Shown here piece after piece: positions 1 to 8,308 of a stretch of DNA of 64,000 nucleotides (the stretch's first letter is position 1; the number at the start of each line of letters is the position of its first letter). Location of the stretch: positions 16,601 through 80,600 of the forward strand of contig JAHEMJ010000006.1 in assembly GCA_024643725.1 (NCBI GenBank). Direction: 5' to 3'. The notes below the pieces were generated by a model. It did no database searches. It worked only from the letters and a program-made list of their open reading frames with translations, and had not been told where the DNA came from. The DNA comes from Crocinitomicaceae bacterium (GTDB lineage: Bacteria; Bacteroidota; Bacteroidia; Flavobacteriales_D; Crocinitomicaceae). The translations under genes were made by a program, and so were the position numbers.

Positions 1-1110
1 ATTCAAACCATTGATTATTCCTTTCAGGACAAATGGCATCGAACGGTTTCTTCGAGTACACCGAAGATTTCCATCGCTGAGCACGTATTTAAAAAACAAT
101 ATTTCTATGTCACAGCCATTGCATCGGACTTTGCGTTAGATGCCGAAGGACGCGCCAATGTGACCTATTCGATTTTCATCACCAGTCCGAATGGTTCGTC
201 TTATGCGGAACAAAAGGATCTGCCGCTCATACAAGGAATGGTTACCAATAAAACCAATCTCCAAATGAGTAACAATGTCCTGAAAATCTGCTTTGAAGAA
301 AACGACGAATTCGGGAAATATGTCATCGGTATTGAAATAATCGATCACGTTTCAGGCGAACAGAAGAAGCTTCAATCAAACTTAAAATTAGTGGAGCTTC
401 CATCCTACAAGGATACGAAAGTAAAAAATGATGCTGATTTCTCCACTTGGATTTCGACCTATTACCAGCATCAAAAGCCAGAAGAAGCCTTGTCATATTA
501 CCTGTATTATGCGAAAAGCAAGTTATCGGACAACGAATCCAGTTTTTGGCCAGTCTTCAGTATTTTCATGGAAATCGCGAAAAACAATGCCTATTTACTT
601 CCACAGATTACAGAGTGTTATGTGAAACAAGATTTAAAAACCAAGATTTACCTCTTGTATTTACTGCGTTATTCTGGCATTGGGACAGCGGATTTTTACG
701 AGCAACTCGAGGGAGATGAGAAAAAGACGTATTTAAAATTGAAAGATTCACCGGACAAAGATTTTTACGGGGAAATCACCGATCCGGCTCAATTGGACAT
801 GTTGTGGGGGACATTCACTGCCAGTGGGAGTTACGAGCCGATTTTAAAACTCATTCAAACCTTGGATTACGAAAAATACCAAGGAGCACTTGACAACTTT
901 AAAAAATCCAAACAAACAGAGGAAGATCGAAACCTTGCGCTGAAAAATGCCATCTACAATGCCTTGGTTTGGTCGATGAAAAGCAATGCGCGTCAACATG
1001 AATTAGTCAAAGCATACCTCGTTTGGGCCTTGAATAACGAGACCTTGTCCGAAATTCAAAAAACTGAATTAAAGAACCTGATGTTCTCGAAGAATTCGGG
1101 CGAAAAGTAA
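1..1110 (+). CDS. 3' part of a larger gene, probable periplasmic/envelope protein (5' end outside window)
   Basis: The reading frame is open from base 1, so the gene starts upstream; 369 residues are visible. The GTG at 160 is internal. The first ~110 residues look like a beta-sandwich domain of the extracellular 'GRANVTY...YVIGIEI' kind. The rest is helical and rich in Lys, Glu and Tyr, ending in a run of alpha-helical hairpins. I do not recognise the family. Base composition is less AT-rich than the small genes that follow. A 77-bp piece of this gene (884-960) reappears in the same reading frame at 15755-15831 inside a pseudogene, so it belongs to the recombining island and is not simply its neighbour. 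It could be a companion of an RHS-type locus lying further upstream; that is inference. Confidence 0.7.
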   Translation: MQTIDYSFQDKWHRTVSSSTPKISIAEHVFKKQYFYVTAIASDFALDAEGRANVTYSIFITSPNGSSYAEQKDLPLIQGMVTNKTNLQMSNNVLKICFEENDEFGKYVIGIEIIDHVSGEQKKLQSNLKLVELPSYKDTKVKNDADFSTWISTYYQHQKPEEALSYYLYYAKSKLSDNESSFWPVFSIFMEIAKNNAYLLPQITECYVKQDLKTKIYLLYLLRYSGIGTADFYEQLEGDEKKTYLKLKDSPDKDFYGEITDPAQLDMLWGTFTASGSYEPILKLIQTLDYEKYQGALDNFKKSKQTEEDRNLALKNAIYNALVWSMKSNARQHELVKAYLVWALNNETLSEIQKTELKNLMFSKNSGEK

Positions 1111-1165
1111 GATTCATGCGTATAAAAACTGTTGAGGCAGTGCCTTATAAAATCGAATATACCAT

Positions 1166-1486
1166 ATGAATGGATCAGGTTATATGAAAGATATTCGTTA
1201 TCGGGGAAGAGGATTCTTTTTGAGATTAATTTTAGTCGTAAGCCTATTGATCAGTTTATTCTATTTTATTGATTTTCTCTTTTCTTCCTCTTTTTTCTAT
1301 TCGCAATTTTTACATAACTATTTAGTTGGATTTCAATTTATTGGAATTTTTATATTGCCAGGATATTCTATTTATTGTATTGTAAAGAGGTATCAATATT
1401 TGTACGTTTACTATTTGTATTTGATTTGTACATCACTATGGTTATATATGTTATTTGATGATATTGTTGTGAATAAAGCTTTTTAG
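1166..1486 (+). CDS. Small three-helix membrane protein, unknown function
   Basis: It encodes 106 residues starting at ATG 1166, with an Arg/Lys-rich N-terminus and three hydrophobic segments at roughly residues 19-40, 50-70 and 77-95. Phe and Tyr are very abundant. It lies 55 bp after the preceding gene and is strongly AT-rich, like the rest of the island. No family is recognised. Its size, membrane character and place in a one-direction row of small genes fit a membrane immunity protein, but nothing in the sequence proves that. Confidence 0.5.
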   Translation: MNGSGYMKDIRYRGRGFFLRLILVVSLLISLFYFIDFLFSSSFFYSQFLHNYLVGFQFIGIFILPGYSIYCIVKRYQYLYVYYLYLICTSLWLYMLFDDIVVNKAF

Positions 1487-1568
1487 TTTTTAATCAACAC
1501 ACTTTCAGACAAATCATTTCATGTATATTTCCTTACGTAAAGGCATCATTTAAATTTTGATCACTCAT

Positions 1569-2036
1569 ATGTCCACTATAAAAATCTCCTTTTTTTTGAT
1601 GTTGATCATGAGTTTGTTTGCTTGTCAAGATTCGAAAGCTAAGGACGAGCAACAAATGCATGAAATTTCCAAGTTACTGGTAAATGCGATTAATCAACAG
1701 GATGTGGAGCGTGAATTTTCTGAGTTGACCGAAAAAGGTTGGGATAAAAAAGACATGATTCAAGGACTCATTCACATCATCGATGAGGATACCACTTTCT
1801 GTTCGTTGGATTATTCAGTTCTGGCTGACACAAGGATTTCATCCGTTCCTTGTGTGCAGGTCCAAATAGGGGTAGCGGCGATCTTTATATTAGAGCAGTT
1901 AAGAACTACGAAACAGTTCTCAACCATTGACTTCCGCATTCATGAACTTCCTCTCAGTGAATTGCGTCACCGTTCTACACATGAATTACACCAGCAAAAG
2001 CTAAAATATTCGAAACTATTTAAGAACTTTAACTAA
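1569..2036 (+). CDS. Predicted lipoprotein, unknown function
   Basis: The ATG at 1569 was preferred to an in-frame TTG at 1557 because it gives a clean lipoprotein signal: MSTIK, a hydrophobic stretch and the lipobox LFAC with Cys at residue 19. The mature protein (~137 residues) is acidic to neutral and mostly helical, with a Cys pair (TTFCSLDY, SVPCVQV) in the middle. A TATATTTC sequence near 1524 resembles a -7 promoter box. No domain is recognised. One of ten lipoprotein genes in the first 20 kb. Confidence 0.65.
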   Translation: MSTIKISFFLMLIMSLFACQDSKAKDEQQMHEISKLLVNAINQQDVEREFSELTEKGWDKKDMIQGLIHIIDEDTTFCSLDYSVLADTRISSVPCVQVQIGVAAIFILEQLRTTKQFSTIDFRIHELPLSELRHRSTHELHQQKLKYSKLFKNFN

Positions 2037-2150
2037 ACAGTTTGTACTATAAACTGAACGAAAATTAATGGGTTATGATGAACGTAAAAACACAAAAGGT
2101 GCCCAAAAACAATTTCACCGAAATGGTATATTTATTATAAAAATGGAAGG

Positions 2151-2555
2151 ATGAAAAAATCACTTTTAACCATTGTGTTGATTCGACTCATTGAACAGTT
2201 GCTCTTTTTTATTGGCTTGGTGTTGATGCAGGTGTATGTGAATAAATCCATCAGTATGTATCTTGTGAAAGGAGCTTGGTGGGATGCATGTGAAGTATTG
2301 ACGCTCAGGCTCGTATTTACCGAATTCATTCATGTTCCCATTCTGTTGAAATTCTTAAAGGAACGCGTATTTGTCCGGATGATGGTCAATGCCTTAAGCT
2401 TTATAATGTTGACACTCATAGCAAATGTGATTCTTTCCATGTTCATGGGATTCTTTATCATTTATCTGGAAGCACAAAGTCTGATACCCTTTTTTCTAGC
2501 TTGTTGTGTTCCGTTCCTTAGTCCATTCATCGCAAACCTTTTTACAGCAAAATAA
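2151..2555 (+). CDS. Small multi-pass membrane protein, unknown function
   Basis: It encodes 134 residues with four hydrophobic segments (about 5-27, 45-60, 75-100 and 108-130) and short polar loops. ATG 2151 follows an AAGG sequence and a TATATTTA box near 2128. No family is recognised. It sits between a lipoprotein gene and a frameshifted secreted-protein gene, all on the same strand. A membrane immunity role is possible by context only. Confidence 0.6.
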   Translation: MKKSLLTIVLIRLIEQLLFFIGLVLMQVYVNKSISMYLVKGAWWDACEVLTLRLVFTEFIHVPILLKFLKERVFVRMMVNALSFIMLTLIANVILSMFMGFFIIYLEAQSLIPFFLACCVPFLSPFIANLFTAK

Positions 2556-2569
2556 AACATACGTTCGTT

Positions 2570-3045
2570 ATGATTTTCACTCACTGTTTCAGCTTTATTT
2601 TTTTCTTGATGGTATGTTTTGGCAACAAGATGTATGCTCAAAAAGTAATCGAATTGGTTCAGTTCGAAGAACCCATTATCGAAGATTCGGAAATCAATTT
2701 TCATGATCGAGCAGTGTTCTTCCCTTTGTTTTTAGATAGCATTAAAAGTGAATTGAGAAAAGGTAGTTTGCCAAATTTCTTATTCGATGAATGCCTTGAT
2801 ATGCACTATTCATATGAATTGACGTCGCATACGTTTATTTCAACCCGGTACATGCTTTTGAACAATTAACGTCATGGGAATTGAAAAGATTATGGAAATT
2901 ATCAAAGAAGTACGACTTGACTAAAACCTGTAACAGAAATGCTTCCTTTGTATTGATGCAGGGATGTAAAACAACCGATCAAATTGAAGATTCCAAAAAA
3001 AGCACCTTGCAACTTTTGCAAGAACGAATGGAACGATTGAATTGA
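2570..3045 (+). pseudogene. Frameshifted gene for a small secreted protein
   Basis: The frame from ATG 2570 encodes a signal peptide (hydrophobic stretch, then YAQ) and about 92 residues, then drifts into HTFISTRYMLLNN and a stop at 2867-2869. A different frame picks up at 2848 (VHAFEQLTSWELKRLWKLSK...) and runs 65 codons to a TGA at 3043-3045 with normal coding character. The two halves join at the CCCGG around 2844-2848 if one base is restored, giving a protein of about 158 residues. So this is either a real single-base deletion (a dead gene) or a base-call error. Function unknown. Confidence 0.65.
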
Positions 3046-3149
3046 TTCCGTGTATATTTAAATTAAAAAGAGATCGTGTACGGAGTGCAACATAGTAACT
3101 AACTTGCTAAATAAAGAAAGTAAAATTGAAGAAAGTAAATAGGAAGTAT

Positions 3150-3653
3150 ATGCATAGAAAAATGAAAGAAGTTGTTTTATCCGTTATCCTTTGTTTGGTA
3201 TCAAATTCTTATTTCGGTCAAAAATCTATGGGTCAGGAAATCGATTCAATGACTTTAACGATTTCCTATGATAATAATAAACATGTCCTACGTGCATGTT
3301 TCACAAACCTAAGCAACTCGGTGGTGATTCTTCCATGGCAAGAGCAGCTTCCATATATTGAATTTGACTCTGATACAGCCCGATTTAGTATTTTAGTAGG
3401 TAACAAAAATGGGATTGCAGCAATAGGTTTGCAGGATTGTATTCCTAGCTTTACTTTCGAAAGCAATAATATTGAATTAAAACCCAAAGAAACAACCTGC
3501 AAGGTTATTGAATTAAAATGTATGATCTCCAAAGAAGATCTAATCAATAACAACTTTGTATTTGCTATCTACAGTTTTTTTAAATATGAAATTACAGGAT
3601 TAAAGGAATTATTTTTGGTGTCAAATGATTTAACCTTTGAAACAAACAAATGA
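3150..3653 (+). CDS. Small exported protein, unknown function
   Basis: Three starts are possible: TTG 3126, ATG 3150 and ATG 3162. ATG 3150 has AGGAAG just upstream and gives MHRKMKEVVLSV, a basic n-region followed by a hydrophobic core and a likely cleavage site at SYFG/Q. The mature part (~145 residues) has alternating beta-strand patterns (DSMTLTISY, ARFSILVG, CKVIELKC) and two Cys pairs, like a periplasmic immunoglobulin-like fold. A TATATTTA box near 3053 may be the promoter. No family is recognised. Confidence 0.6.
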   Translation: MHRKMKEVVLSVILCLVSNSYFGQKSMGQEIDSMTLTISYDNNKHVLRACFTNLSNSVVILPWQEQLPYIEFDSDTARFSILVGNKNGIAAIGLQDCIPSFTFESNNIELKPKETTCKVIELKCMISKEDLINNNFVFAIYSFFKYEITGLKELFLVSNDLTFETNK

Positions 3654-3700
3654 GTTAACTCGAAAGAGAAATCAAGGTAAAATAGACAAACCAACCGAAT

Positions 3701-4195
3701 ATGAAATTTTTACTTCCAGAGACCACCATAGATTTTACCTCACTTTATCCGAAAGAAATTACATTTTCCTCTTTTAAAGAACTGATTTCGAAGAAAAACG
3801 TAGTCAAAATAAATACATTTTTCGGTGAAAAAGAGGTTAAATATCAAACGGAGTTGGAGGAATTGCAAATTCGTTTAACACGAACGAGTGATGCTGCTTT
3901 TGGAATTCCGATTTATCCAACTGCTCGAATGATATTCCCTTCAAATCAAGCTGCTTATGTGAAAGTGTCGGTATCCATTTATTGGAAAGTATTCATCTAT
4001 TTTTTTTACTTTTTGCTCATAATTGTGGGGATTTACCATTGGAATCTATCCATTTCAGTGACATCAAAAATCGTTTTAATGAGTAAATTAGTCAGCACTT
4101 TGTTATTGTTTAATCTGATGCTTTTCGGGTACCATTTTTACGAGCTAAGGAATATAAAAAAGATCATCATTGATTTGCTTCATGAGCATGAATGA
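3701..4195 (+). CDS. Two-helix membrane protein with IPxYPTA motif; paralogue of the gene at 8942
   Basis: It encodes 164 residues: a soluble N-terminal ~95 residues, two membrane helices (about 100-122 and 130-150) and a basic C-terminal tail. The soluble part carries GIPIYPTARM near residue 69, just before the first helix. The protein at 8942 has NIPMYPTANI at the equivalent place, also followed by two helices and a polar tail, so the two are paralogues. The cytosolic domain may be a small alpha/beta fold. Function unknown; it is followed by a hairpin terminator at 4276. Confidence 0.6.
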   Translation: MKFLLPETTIDFTSLYPKEITFSSFKELISKKNVVKINTFFGEKEVKYQTELEELQIRLTRTSDAAFGIPIYPTARMIFPSNQAAYVKVSVSIYWKVFIYFFYFLLIIVGIYHWNLSISVTSKIVLMSKLVSTLLLFNLMLFGYHFYELRNIKKIIIDLLHEHE

Positions 4196-4275
4196 TTACA
4201 CTTTATGTTTTTCCTTAAGTTTGATGGAGGAATCGCTTCCATATTCATCCAAGGTGAATGGGTTGTACATTTGTT

Positions 4276-4314
4276 AAAATCCTTCTAAAACGTACTTCAC
4301 GTGAGGATTTTTTT
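4276..4314 (+). terminator. Probable intrinsic terminator
   Basis: AAAATCCT (4276-4283) pairs with AGGATTTT (4304-4311), with an inner ACGT/ACGT stem, and runs into a T-tract. It lies 80 bp after the gene ending at 4195 and ahead of the lipoprotein gene at 4368, so it separates two transcription units in the island. Confidence 0.55.
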
Positions 4315-4367
4315 GTTGGTCTTTTTCGTTCACAAGAAAATAAAAAGCGATGCTTGAGAGTTTAAAC

Positions 4368-4787
4368 ATGGATAAAATGAAAGGCTTTAATTCGATTGGC
4401 ATCGTTTTGTGCTGTCTGCTGTGTAGTTGTCAGAGTGAACAATTGGATCAAAAAACAATGCAGTCAGAACCAAAGAATGCCGTCGCGATAGATCAAAGGG
4501 AAAATCGTGTCAGTCAAAAAGGCGATACCCTTGAACAGTATTTTATAGAGCTGATTTCAAACAGCATCCAAAAGCAAGGAATTCAGGACGATGTTGAATT
4601 TCTGACCTATCGCTATCCTTCCAAAACGGATCCGTATTTTTGGATTAAAGTAGGACAGTCAACACCGAATCGCTTTCAAACGGAATTCAATTTTGTCTGT
4701 CATTCGAAATCGAAGGAAGTAAAGTACGTCAATGTGTTCACCGGTGATTCGATCGATGTAAGGTCAAATCACTGGTACAAGAAATAA
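4368..4787 (+). CDS. Predicted lipoprotein, unknown function
   Basis: In-frame ATGs occur at 4350, 4368 and 4377. The last two give lipoprotein signals of normal length ending in the lipobox LCSC. The mature part begins with a Gln/Lys-rich linker and then has about 75 residues with beta-strand character (EFLTYRY, YFWIKVGQ, EFNFVCHS, YVNVFTGD). No family is recognised. An 8-bp inverted repeat follows directly. Confidence 0.62.
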   Translation: MDKMKGFNSIGIVLCCLLCSCQSEQLDQKTMQSEPKNAVAIDQRENRVSQKGDTLEQYFIELISNSIQKQGIQDDVEFLTYRYPSKTDPYFWIKVGQSTPNRFQTEFNFVCHSKSKEVKYVNVFTGDSIDVRSNHWYKK

Positions 4788-4799
4788 AATGAGAATGCC

Positions 4800-4830
4800 G
4801 CTACCCAGCATTGTTAATCAAGTGGGTAGC
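4800..4830. repeat. 8-bp inverted repeat in front of a start codon
   Basis: GCTACCCA (4800-4807) and TGGGTAGC (4823-4830) are perfect complements separated by 15 nt. The right arm ends one base before the ATG at 4832. There is no T-tract, so it is less likely to be a terminator than a hairpin in the leader of the next gene or a recombination scar. Confidence 0.5.
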
Positions 4831-4831
4831 A

Positions 4832-5056
4832 ATGTTTAATTTAAATCCGCATAAAATGGAGAAGAGAAAATTTTTCGATGAAAAAAATGTAAAACCAAGT
4901 TTCATCATTTTGGTGAGTGTACACATGGCAGGATACTTTACCTTGAGTTATTTTAATGTCGATTTATTCATAAAACTTGCCTCGAGTATCTTGTTTTTGG
5001 CTTTAGGGGTATCGCTGGCATATCTTTGGTTTTTGTTGGTGGATAAGAAAAAGTGA
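4832..5056 (+). CDS. Small two-helix membrane protein, unknown function
   Basis: ATG 4832 gives 74 residues (an in-frame TTG lies at 4811 inside the inverted repeat, and another ATG at 4856). A polar, Lys-rich N-terminus is followed by two hydrophobic segments (about residues 25-43 and 48-69) and a KKK end. No family is recognised. It sits 33 bp before a lipoprotein gene. Confidence 0.5.
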   Translation: MFNLNPHKMEKRKFFDEKNVKPSFIILVSVHMAGYFTLSYFNVDLFIKLASSILFLALGVSLAYLWFLLVDKKK

Positions 5057-5089
5057 TAGAAATAGAAACGTTGGATTAATTCCGGTCAA

Positions 5090-5803
5090 ATGAACATAAG
5101 TTCCCCAACTTTTTGCCTGCTGTTTTTTGCGCTGATTTCATGCGGAGCACCCGATATAAATAAGTTTCGTCATCAGTCAATGAGAAAACACGCTCATATC
5201 ACAAGTTGTAGAACATGGGTGAACGGCAAGAAAACAAAGGTAATTCAAGGTAATTTTTTTAATGAAAACGTGAAAACACGCGTTGTGATTGAATACGTTC
5301 AGGACAAAAATGTTCGTTTATCGTTTTATAAAATGATTTCTGATCATTGGGTGAAAAGCTTTTCCGATTCCATGCCCATTATGTACTATATGTGTGATAC
5401 AATTTTAGACTTGAATGGAGATGGATCGAAAGAATTGGTCCTGCAAAAATTTAGGGGAATGGGTAATATTACCGACTATTATCACTGTATTTACACATTC
5501 AAACAAGGCCATTTTTGCAAATTGGAAAGAATAGAAAAATTTCCGAATATGAGCTTTCAGCCAAAAACCAAATCCTTTACGGTTTTGGAAAAATCTGCGT
5601 CCATTCAAAAGGGAAAATCGTATAGGTGGAATAGAGATTTGAGTTATTCCATAACAAAAATGGAACTTGTGAAATGGGAGGATAGCAATCGGTGCCAAAA
5701 GAAAACGTACATATTTAAAAATGGCGTACCAAAAGTCCTTAAACAGTCTAGAAATGAAAAGATGGATCCTATTTATTTTGGTTTTCAAAATTGGTGTGAT
5801 TAA
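5090..5803 (+). CDS. Predicted lipoprotein with an FG-GAP/EF-hand-like loop
   Basis: It encodes 237 residues. The signal MNISSPTFCLLFFALISC ends in lipobox LISC with Cys at 18. The mature protein is basic. Around residue 106 it has ILDLNGDGSKELVLQ, the D-x-N-G-D-G-x-x-E pattern seen in calcium-binding loops of FG-GAP/VCBS-type repeats, followed by beta-strand segments. Only one copy of this loop is visible, so it is not a repeat protein. Function unknown; position in the array suggests surface or periplasmic exposure. Confidence 0.65.
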   Translation: MNISSPTFCLLFFALISCGAPDINKFRHQSMRKHAHITSCRTWVNGKKTKVIQGNFFNENVKTRVVIEYVQDKNVRLSFYKMISDHWVKSFSDSMPIMYYMCDTILDLNGDGSKELVLQKFRGMGNITDYYHCIYTFKQGHFCKLERIEKFPNMSFQPKTKSFTVLEKSASIQKGKSYRWNRDLSYSITKMELVKWEDSNRCQKKTYIFKNGVPKVLKQSRNEKMDPIYFGFQNWCD

Positions 5804-5852
5804 TGTTCAATAATTTTACAAATAGGTGAAACGAATTTTTATGTGGGGAAAC

Positions 5853-6200
5853 ATGAAAACATTTAAATTTTTACTGCTTGTGTTGATTTGGGTCATTTTT
5901 ATGATCACGCAAGAATCAACTGATCATCTCAATGGTAAAATTCTCGTTGCGGATAAAGAATTGATTGAATCGAACTTTAACGGTGAGGTAATTACTTTGG
6001 ATGAAAGTCGAGGTTTTAAAATAGAACTAAAAAATGAAAAGTATAAAGTTTACAAGCCTTCGAATTATTGCAATTCATCTACCTGTCTGGCAGGATTCTT
6101 AAAGATTGGTGATACTTTGTATAAGCATAGCAACTCTGATACGATTTATCAAATTAAAAAAAGTAATCACAAGAAATATACATGGGTTTTGATAAAGTGA
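5853..6200 (+). CDS. Small membrane-anchored or exported protein
   Basis: ATG 5853, preceded by GGGGAAAC, gives MKTFKFLLLVLIWVIFMITQ, a signal anchor or signal peptide; GTG 5826 and ATG 5841 are upstream alternatives. The remaining ~95 residues look like a small beta-barrel or sandwich (EVITLDE, FKIELKNEKYKVY, FLKIGDTLYKH, YTWVLIK) with two Cys (YCNSSTCLAG) that could form a disulphide. No family is recognised. Confidence 0.6.
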   Translation: MKTFKFLLLVLIWVIFMITQESTDHLNGKILVADKELIESNFNGEVITLDESRGFKIELKNEKYKVYKPSNYCNSSTCLAGFLKIGDTLYKHSNSDTIYQIKKSNHKKYTWVLIK

Positions 6201-6210
6201 ATAAACTAAA

Positions 6211-6275
6211 TGTTACGCACCGCTGGTGTTACTATCCATTGAATCATAATCCCACAGCTAAAATGATTATCTTTA
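6211..6275 (+). promoter_or_regulatory. Shared upstream element A (GCTGG motif plus -7 box TATCTTTA)
   Basis: After CGCTGG near 6221 the sequence GCTAAAATGATTATCTTTAG ends in a -7-like box TATCTTTA (6268-6275), 13 bp before ATG 6288. Very similar sequences, including a GCTGG motif and an (A)TAAAATG-TTATCTTTAG end, stand upstream of the genes at 13128 and 17392. A TTG lies at 6239-6241, but its spacer of 26 bp is long for the Bacteroidota consensus. Confidence 0.5.
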
Positions 6276-6287
6276 GTATAAGTAAAC

Positions 6288-6569
6288 ATGAATAGACTCG
6301 TTGAACTCATATACTGGATAAAAATATTTTTGTCTCCTTTCTTGACCCTAGTTGCAATGGGATGGGTCGTTTACGTATATGACCAACACTTTTTGTGGAT
6401 TTCGCTGCTGCTCGTAATAACGGGGACAATCCTGGGTGTTTTTTGGGCGGAAAGAGTCAGAAGAAGGACAGGGACTGCTCAATACATGGCGAAGATTTAT
6501 CATACAGACGACATCGCTTCTTACGATGAAAGCATGCGCCAGGAAAATCAGGAAGCAACAAAGGAATGA
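6288..6569 (+). CDS. Small two-helix membrane protein
   Basis: It encodes 93 residues with two hydrophobic segments (about 8-30 and 36-55), then an Arg-rich segment (RVRRRTG) and an acidic tail. By the positive-inside rule the tail is cytoplasmic. Its end overlaps the next gene by four bases (ATGA at 6566-6569), so the two are translationally coupled and probably work together or were moved as a unit. No family is recognised. Confidence 0.6.
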   Translation: MNRLVELIYWIKIFLSPFLTLVAMGWVVYVYDQHFLWISLLLVITGTILGVFWAERVRRRTGTAQYMAKIYHTDDIASYDESMRQENQEATKE

Positions 6570-7525
6570 TACGGAAAAGATTTTTGATCATCACGTGTGT
6601 TTTCATGTGCTGTCAAGCGTTTACGCAGGACACCTTATACTTGAAGCACGATCCGGGCGAGATGGATTCGAGAATTAAAAATATCTACCCCGATTCCTTA
6701 TTTATTATGGTGAATGATGTGGTCCTTGCATTAGACTATGTGGAGGATTCTGTGATCACAGACTTTAACAATGGAATCTATACCAAGGTTAAAAAATTCT
6801 ACATCCTTCTGAACAAACGGAGCATAGAAGATAGTTGTTCCTATTATTTTTGGATGAAAAACGGAAGCGACTACATTCCATTTTTTGTTTTGGGAAGTCA
6901 AATAATTAATTCAAAATCAACAATTTACTTTCAATTATATCATTACAATCATAAACTTGCTTTTTGGAAAAATCGACTGATTGGTTTTGTGATTAGTTTA
7001 AATCAAGGGTTTTCAGGATCAACAGGCAAGGTAAAACAAATCGGTGATTTTTCTCCTGAATGCACACACATTTGGAGCAAGAAAGCGTGTGAGTTTGCGG
7101 AAATCTCTCTGGAGAAAATTAAACTAAACTACTATTATCCCCCAATGAAAAAGGTAGGTTTTTCCGACGTGACGGATTCACTAGAAGTCATTTCCATTTC
7201 AGATTTAGCTTGGAATAACACGCACTTCAATCTAACCGTGCTGAAAGATTACTACTTCGAATATATGGGGTATGGATATGTGTTTTCATGTTTCCATTCA
7301 AACTTCAAACAAGAACGTTTCTTAGGAGGGAACTGTACCTACATATTAAACCCTAATCCAAGTGATACCTTAATGCTTACATGGAATGAAGAAGTAGATC
7401 AAGATTGGGGAGATGGCGTTTTGTATGATGGCGTAGCTTCGAGTCGTCCCTTCCTCATTTATCACATCAAAAGTAAACAGGTGTTTTGTTGTTCCATGGA
7501 TTTTTTAACCAAGGTTAAATGGTGA
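6566..7525 (+). CDS. Exported protein of 319 residues, unknown function
   Basis: It starts with the ATG that overlaps the previous stop. MIRKRFLIITCVFMCCQAFTQ is a signal peptide, cleaved near FTQ/D. The mature ~300 residues are rich in aromatic residues and beta-strand patterns, with several Cys (DSCSYYF, PECTHIW, KKACEFA, CFHSNF, GGNCTY, VFCCSMD). It is the largest intact unknown protein of the array apart from the DUF6688 protein. Coupling to the small membrane protein upstream suggests a two-component membrane/periplasm unit. No domain is recognised. Confidence 0.65.
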   Translation: MIRKRFLIITCVFMCCQAFTQDTLYLKHDPGEMDSRIKNIYPDSLFIMVNDVVLALDYVEDSVITDFNNGIYTKVKKFYILLNKRSIEDSCSYYFWMKNGSDYIPFFVLGSQIINSKSTIYFQLYHYNHKLAFWKNRLIGFVISLNQGFSGSTGKVKQIGDFSPECTHIWSKKACEFAEISLEKIKLNYYYPPMKKVGFSDVTDSLEVISISDLAWNNTHFNLTVLKDYYFEYMGYGYVFSCFHSNFKQERFLGGNCTYILNPNPSDTLMLTWNEEVDQDWGDGVLYDGVASSRPFLIYHIKSKQVFCCSMDFLTKVKW

Positions 7526-7565
7526 GGTTAATGTGTACGAACAAATAATAGATTAAATTCCTACG

Positions 7566-7841
7566 ATGAGAAAATCTTCTGTCTATCATTTTGTCTTTTT
7601 GCTGATCAATTTAGCGATGTTGTTGGGACTTCTATTTATAAACTCCCTTGAACATACGCTCTTTTTGGTTTCATCGATTTGCGTTCTTTCTTTAGGATTT
7701 ATGGTGTACAGCCTCATTGTCTTGGATAAAAAACGAATGAATTTAATTTTTACCCTTCTTAACGCAGGTATTTTTTGTTATCAACTCTTAATTTTAATTT
7801 CTATTATTCTTCAGAAATTAGGCTACTTTAAAAGTAAATGA
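7566..7841 (+). CDS. Small three-helix membrane protein
   Basis: It encodes 91 residues that are almost wholly hydrophobic, with three segments (about 8-25, 30-50 and 58-85) and short basic turns (DKKR). It ends 4 bp before the DUF4265 gene, so the two are likely co-transcribed. No family is recognised. Confidence 0.55.
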   Translation: MRKSSVYHFVFLLINLAMLLGLLFINSLEHTLFLVSSICVLSLGFMVYSLIVLDKKRMNLIFTLLNAGIFCYQLLILISIILQKLGYFKSK

Positions 7842-7845
7842 AAGA

Positions 7846-8298
7846 ATGTGTCAGGAAAAACAAGAACAAATGAAAGTAAAAGTCGTTGTCGTATATAAAG
7901 ATTTGGAAGATAAGATTTCCGAAGAATCCATATGGACTGAAAAGTTGGAAAATGGCTATTACCGAATTGACAATATACCATTTTATGTCCCCAATTTAGC
8001 CTACAATGACCTGATTGCTATTGAAGAGGATGAAGGAATATTTTACTTTGCTGATTTAATTGAGCGTTCAGGACATTCAACAATTCAAATTATTTTTTTT
8101 AAAGAAAATGAAATTGAATATACCTTGTCCAATTTAGAAAAGTTAGGGTGTGCTTGGGAGGGTATGAAAAACCAAGCCTATTTCTCGGTTGATATTCCGC
8201 CAAATATAAACTATCTTGTTATCAAGGAATTTTTAGATGAACAAGCTGCAAAAGACATGTTGGATTATAAAGAATCATGTTTGTCCGAAAAACAATAA
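7846..8298 (+). CDS. DUF4265 family protein (cytosolic, immunity-like)
   Basis: It encodes 150 residues without a signal peptide. The DUF4265 pattern is recognisable: ESIWTEKLENGYYRIDNIP, then FYVPNLAYNDLIAIEEDEG, then SGHSTIQIIFF and a C-terminal LGCAWEG ... VDIPPNINY. DUF4265 proteins are small cytosolic proteins often found beside polymorphic-toxin genes and are regarded as candidate immunity proteins; that is family knowledge, not shown here. ATG 7846 was chosen over an internal ATG at 7870. It follows the membrane protein gene by 4 bp. Confidence 0.75.
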   Translation: MCQEKQEQMKVKVVVVYKDLEDKISEESIWTEKLENGYYRIDNIPFYVPNLAYNDLIAIEEDEGIFYFADLIERSGHSTIQIIFFKENEIEYTLSNLEKLGCAWEGMKNQAYFSVDIPPNINYLVIKEFLDEQAAKDMLDYKESCLSEKQ

Positions 8299-8308
8299 AT
8301 AAACTAAA

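Noticed and set aside
4205..4288. 27-codon frame MFFLKFDGGIASIF...
   Set aside because: Too short, lies partly in the terminator hairpin, and has no other support; at most a remnant.
5405..5788. 127-codon minus-strand frame opposite the lipoprotein gene at 5090
   Set aside because: The + strand gene has a lipoprotein signal and proper coding pattern; the antisense frame has neither.
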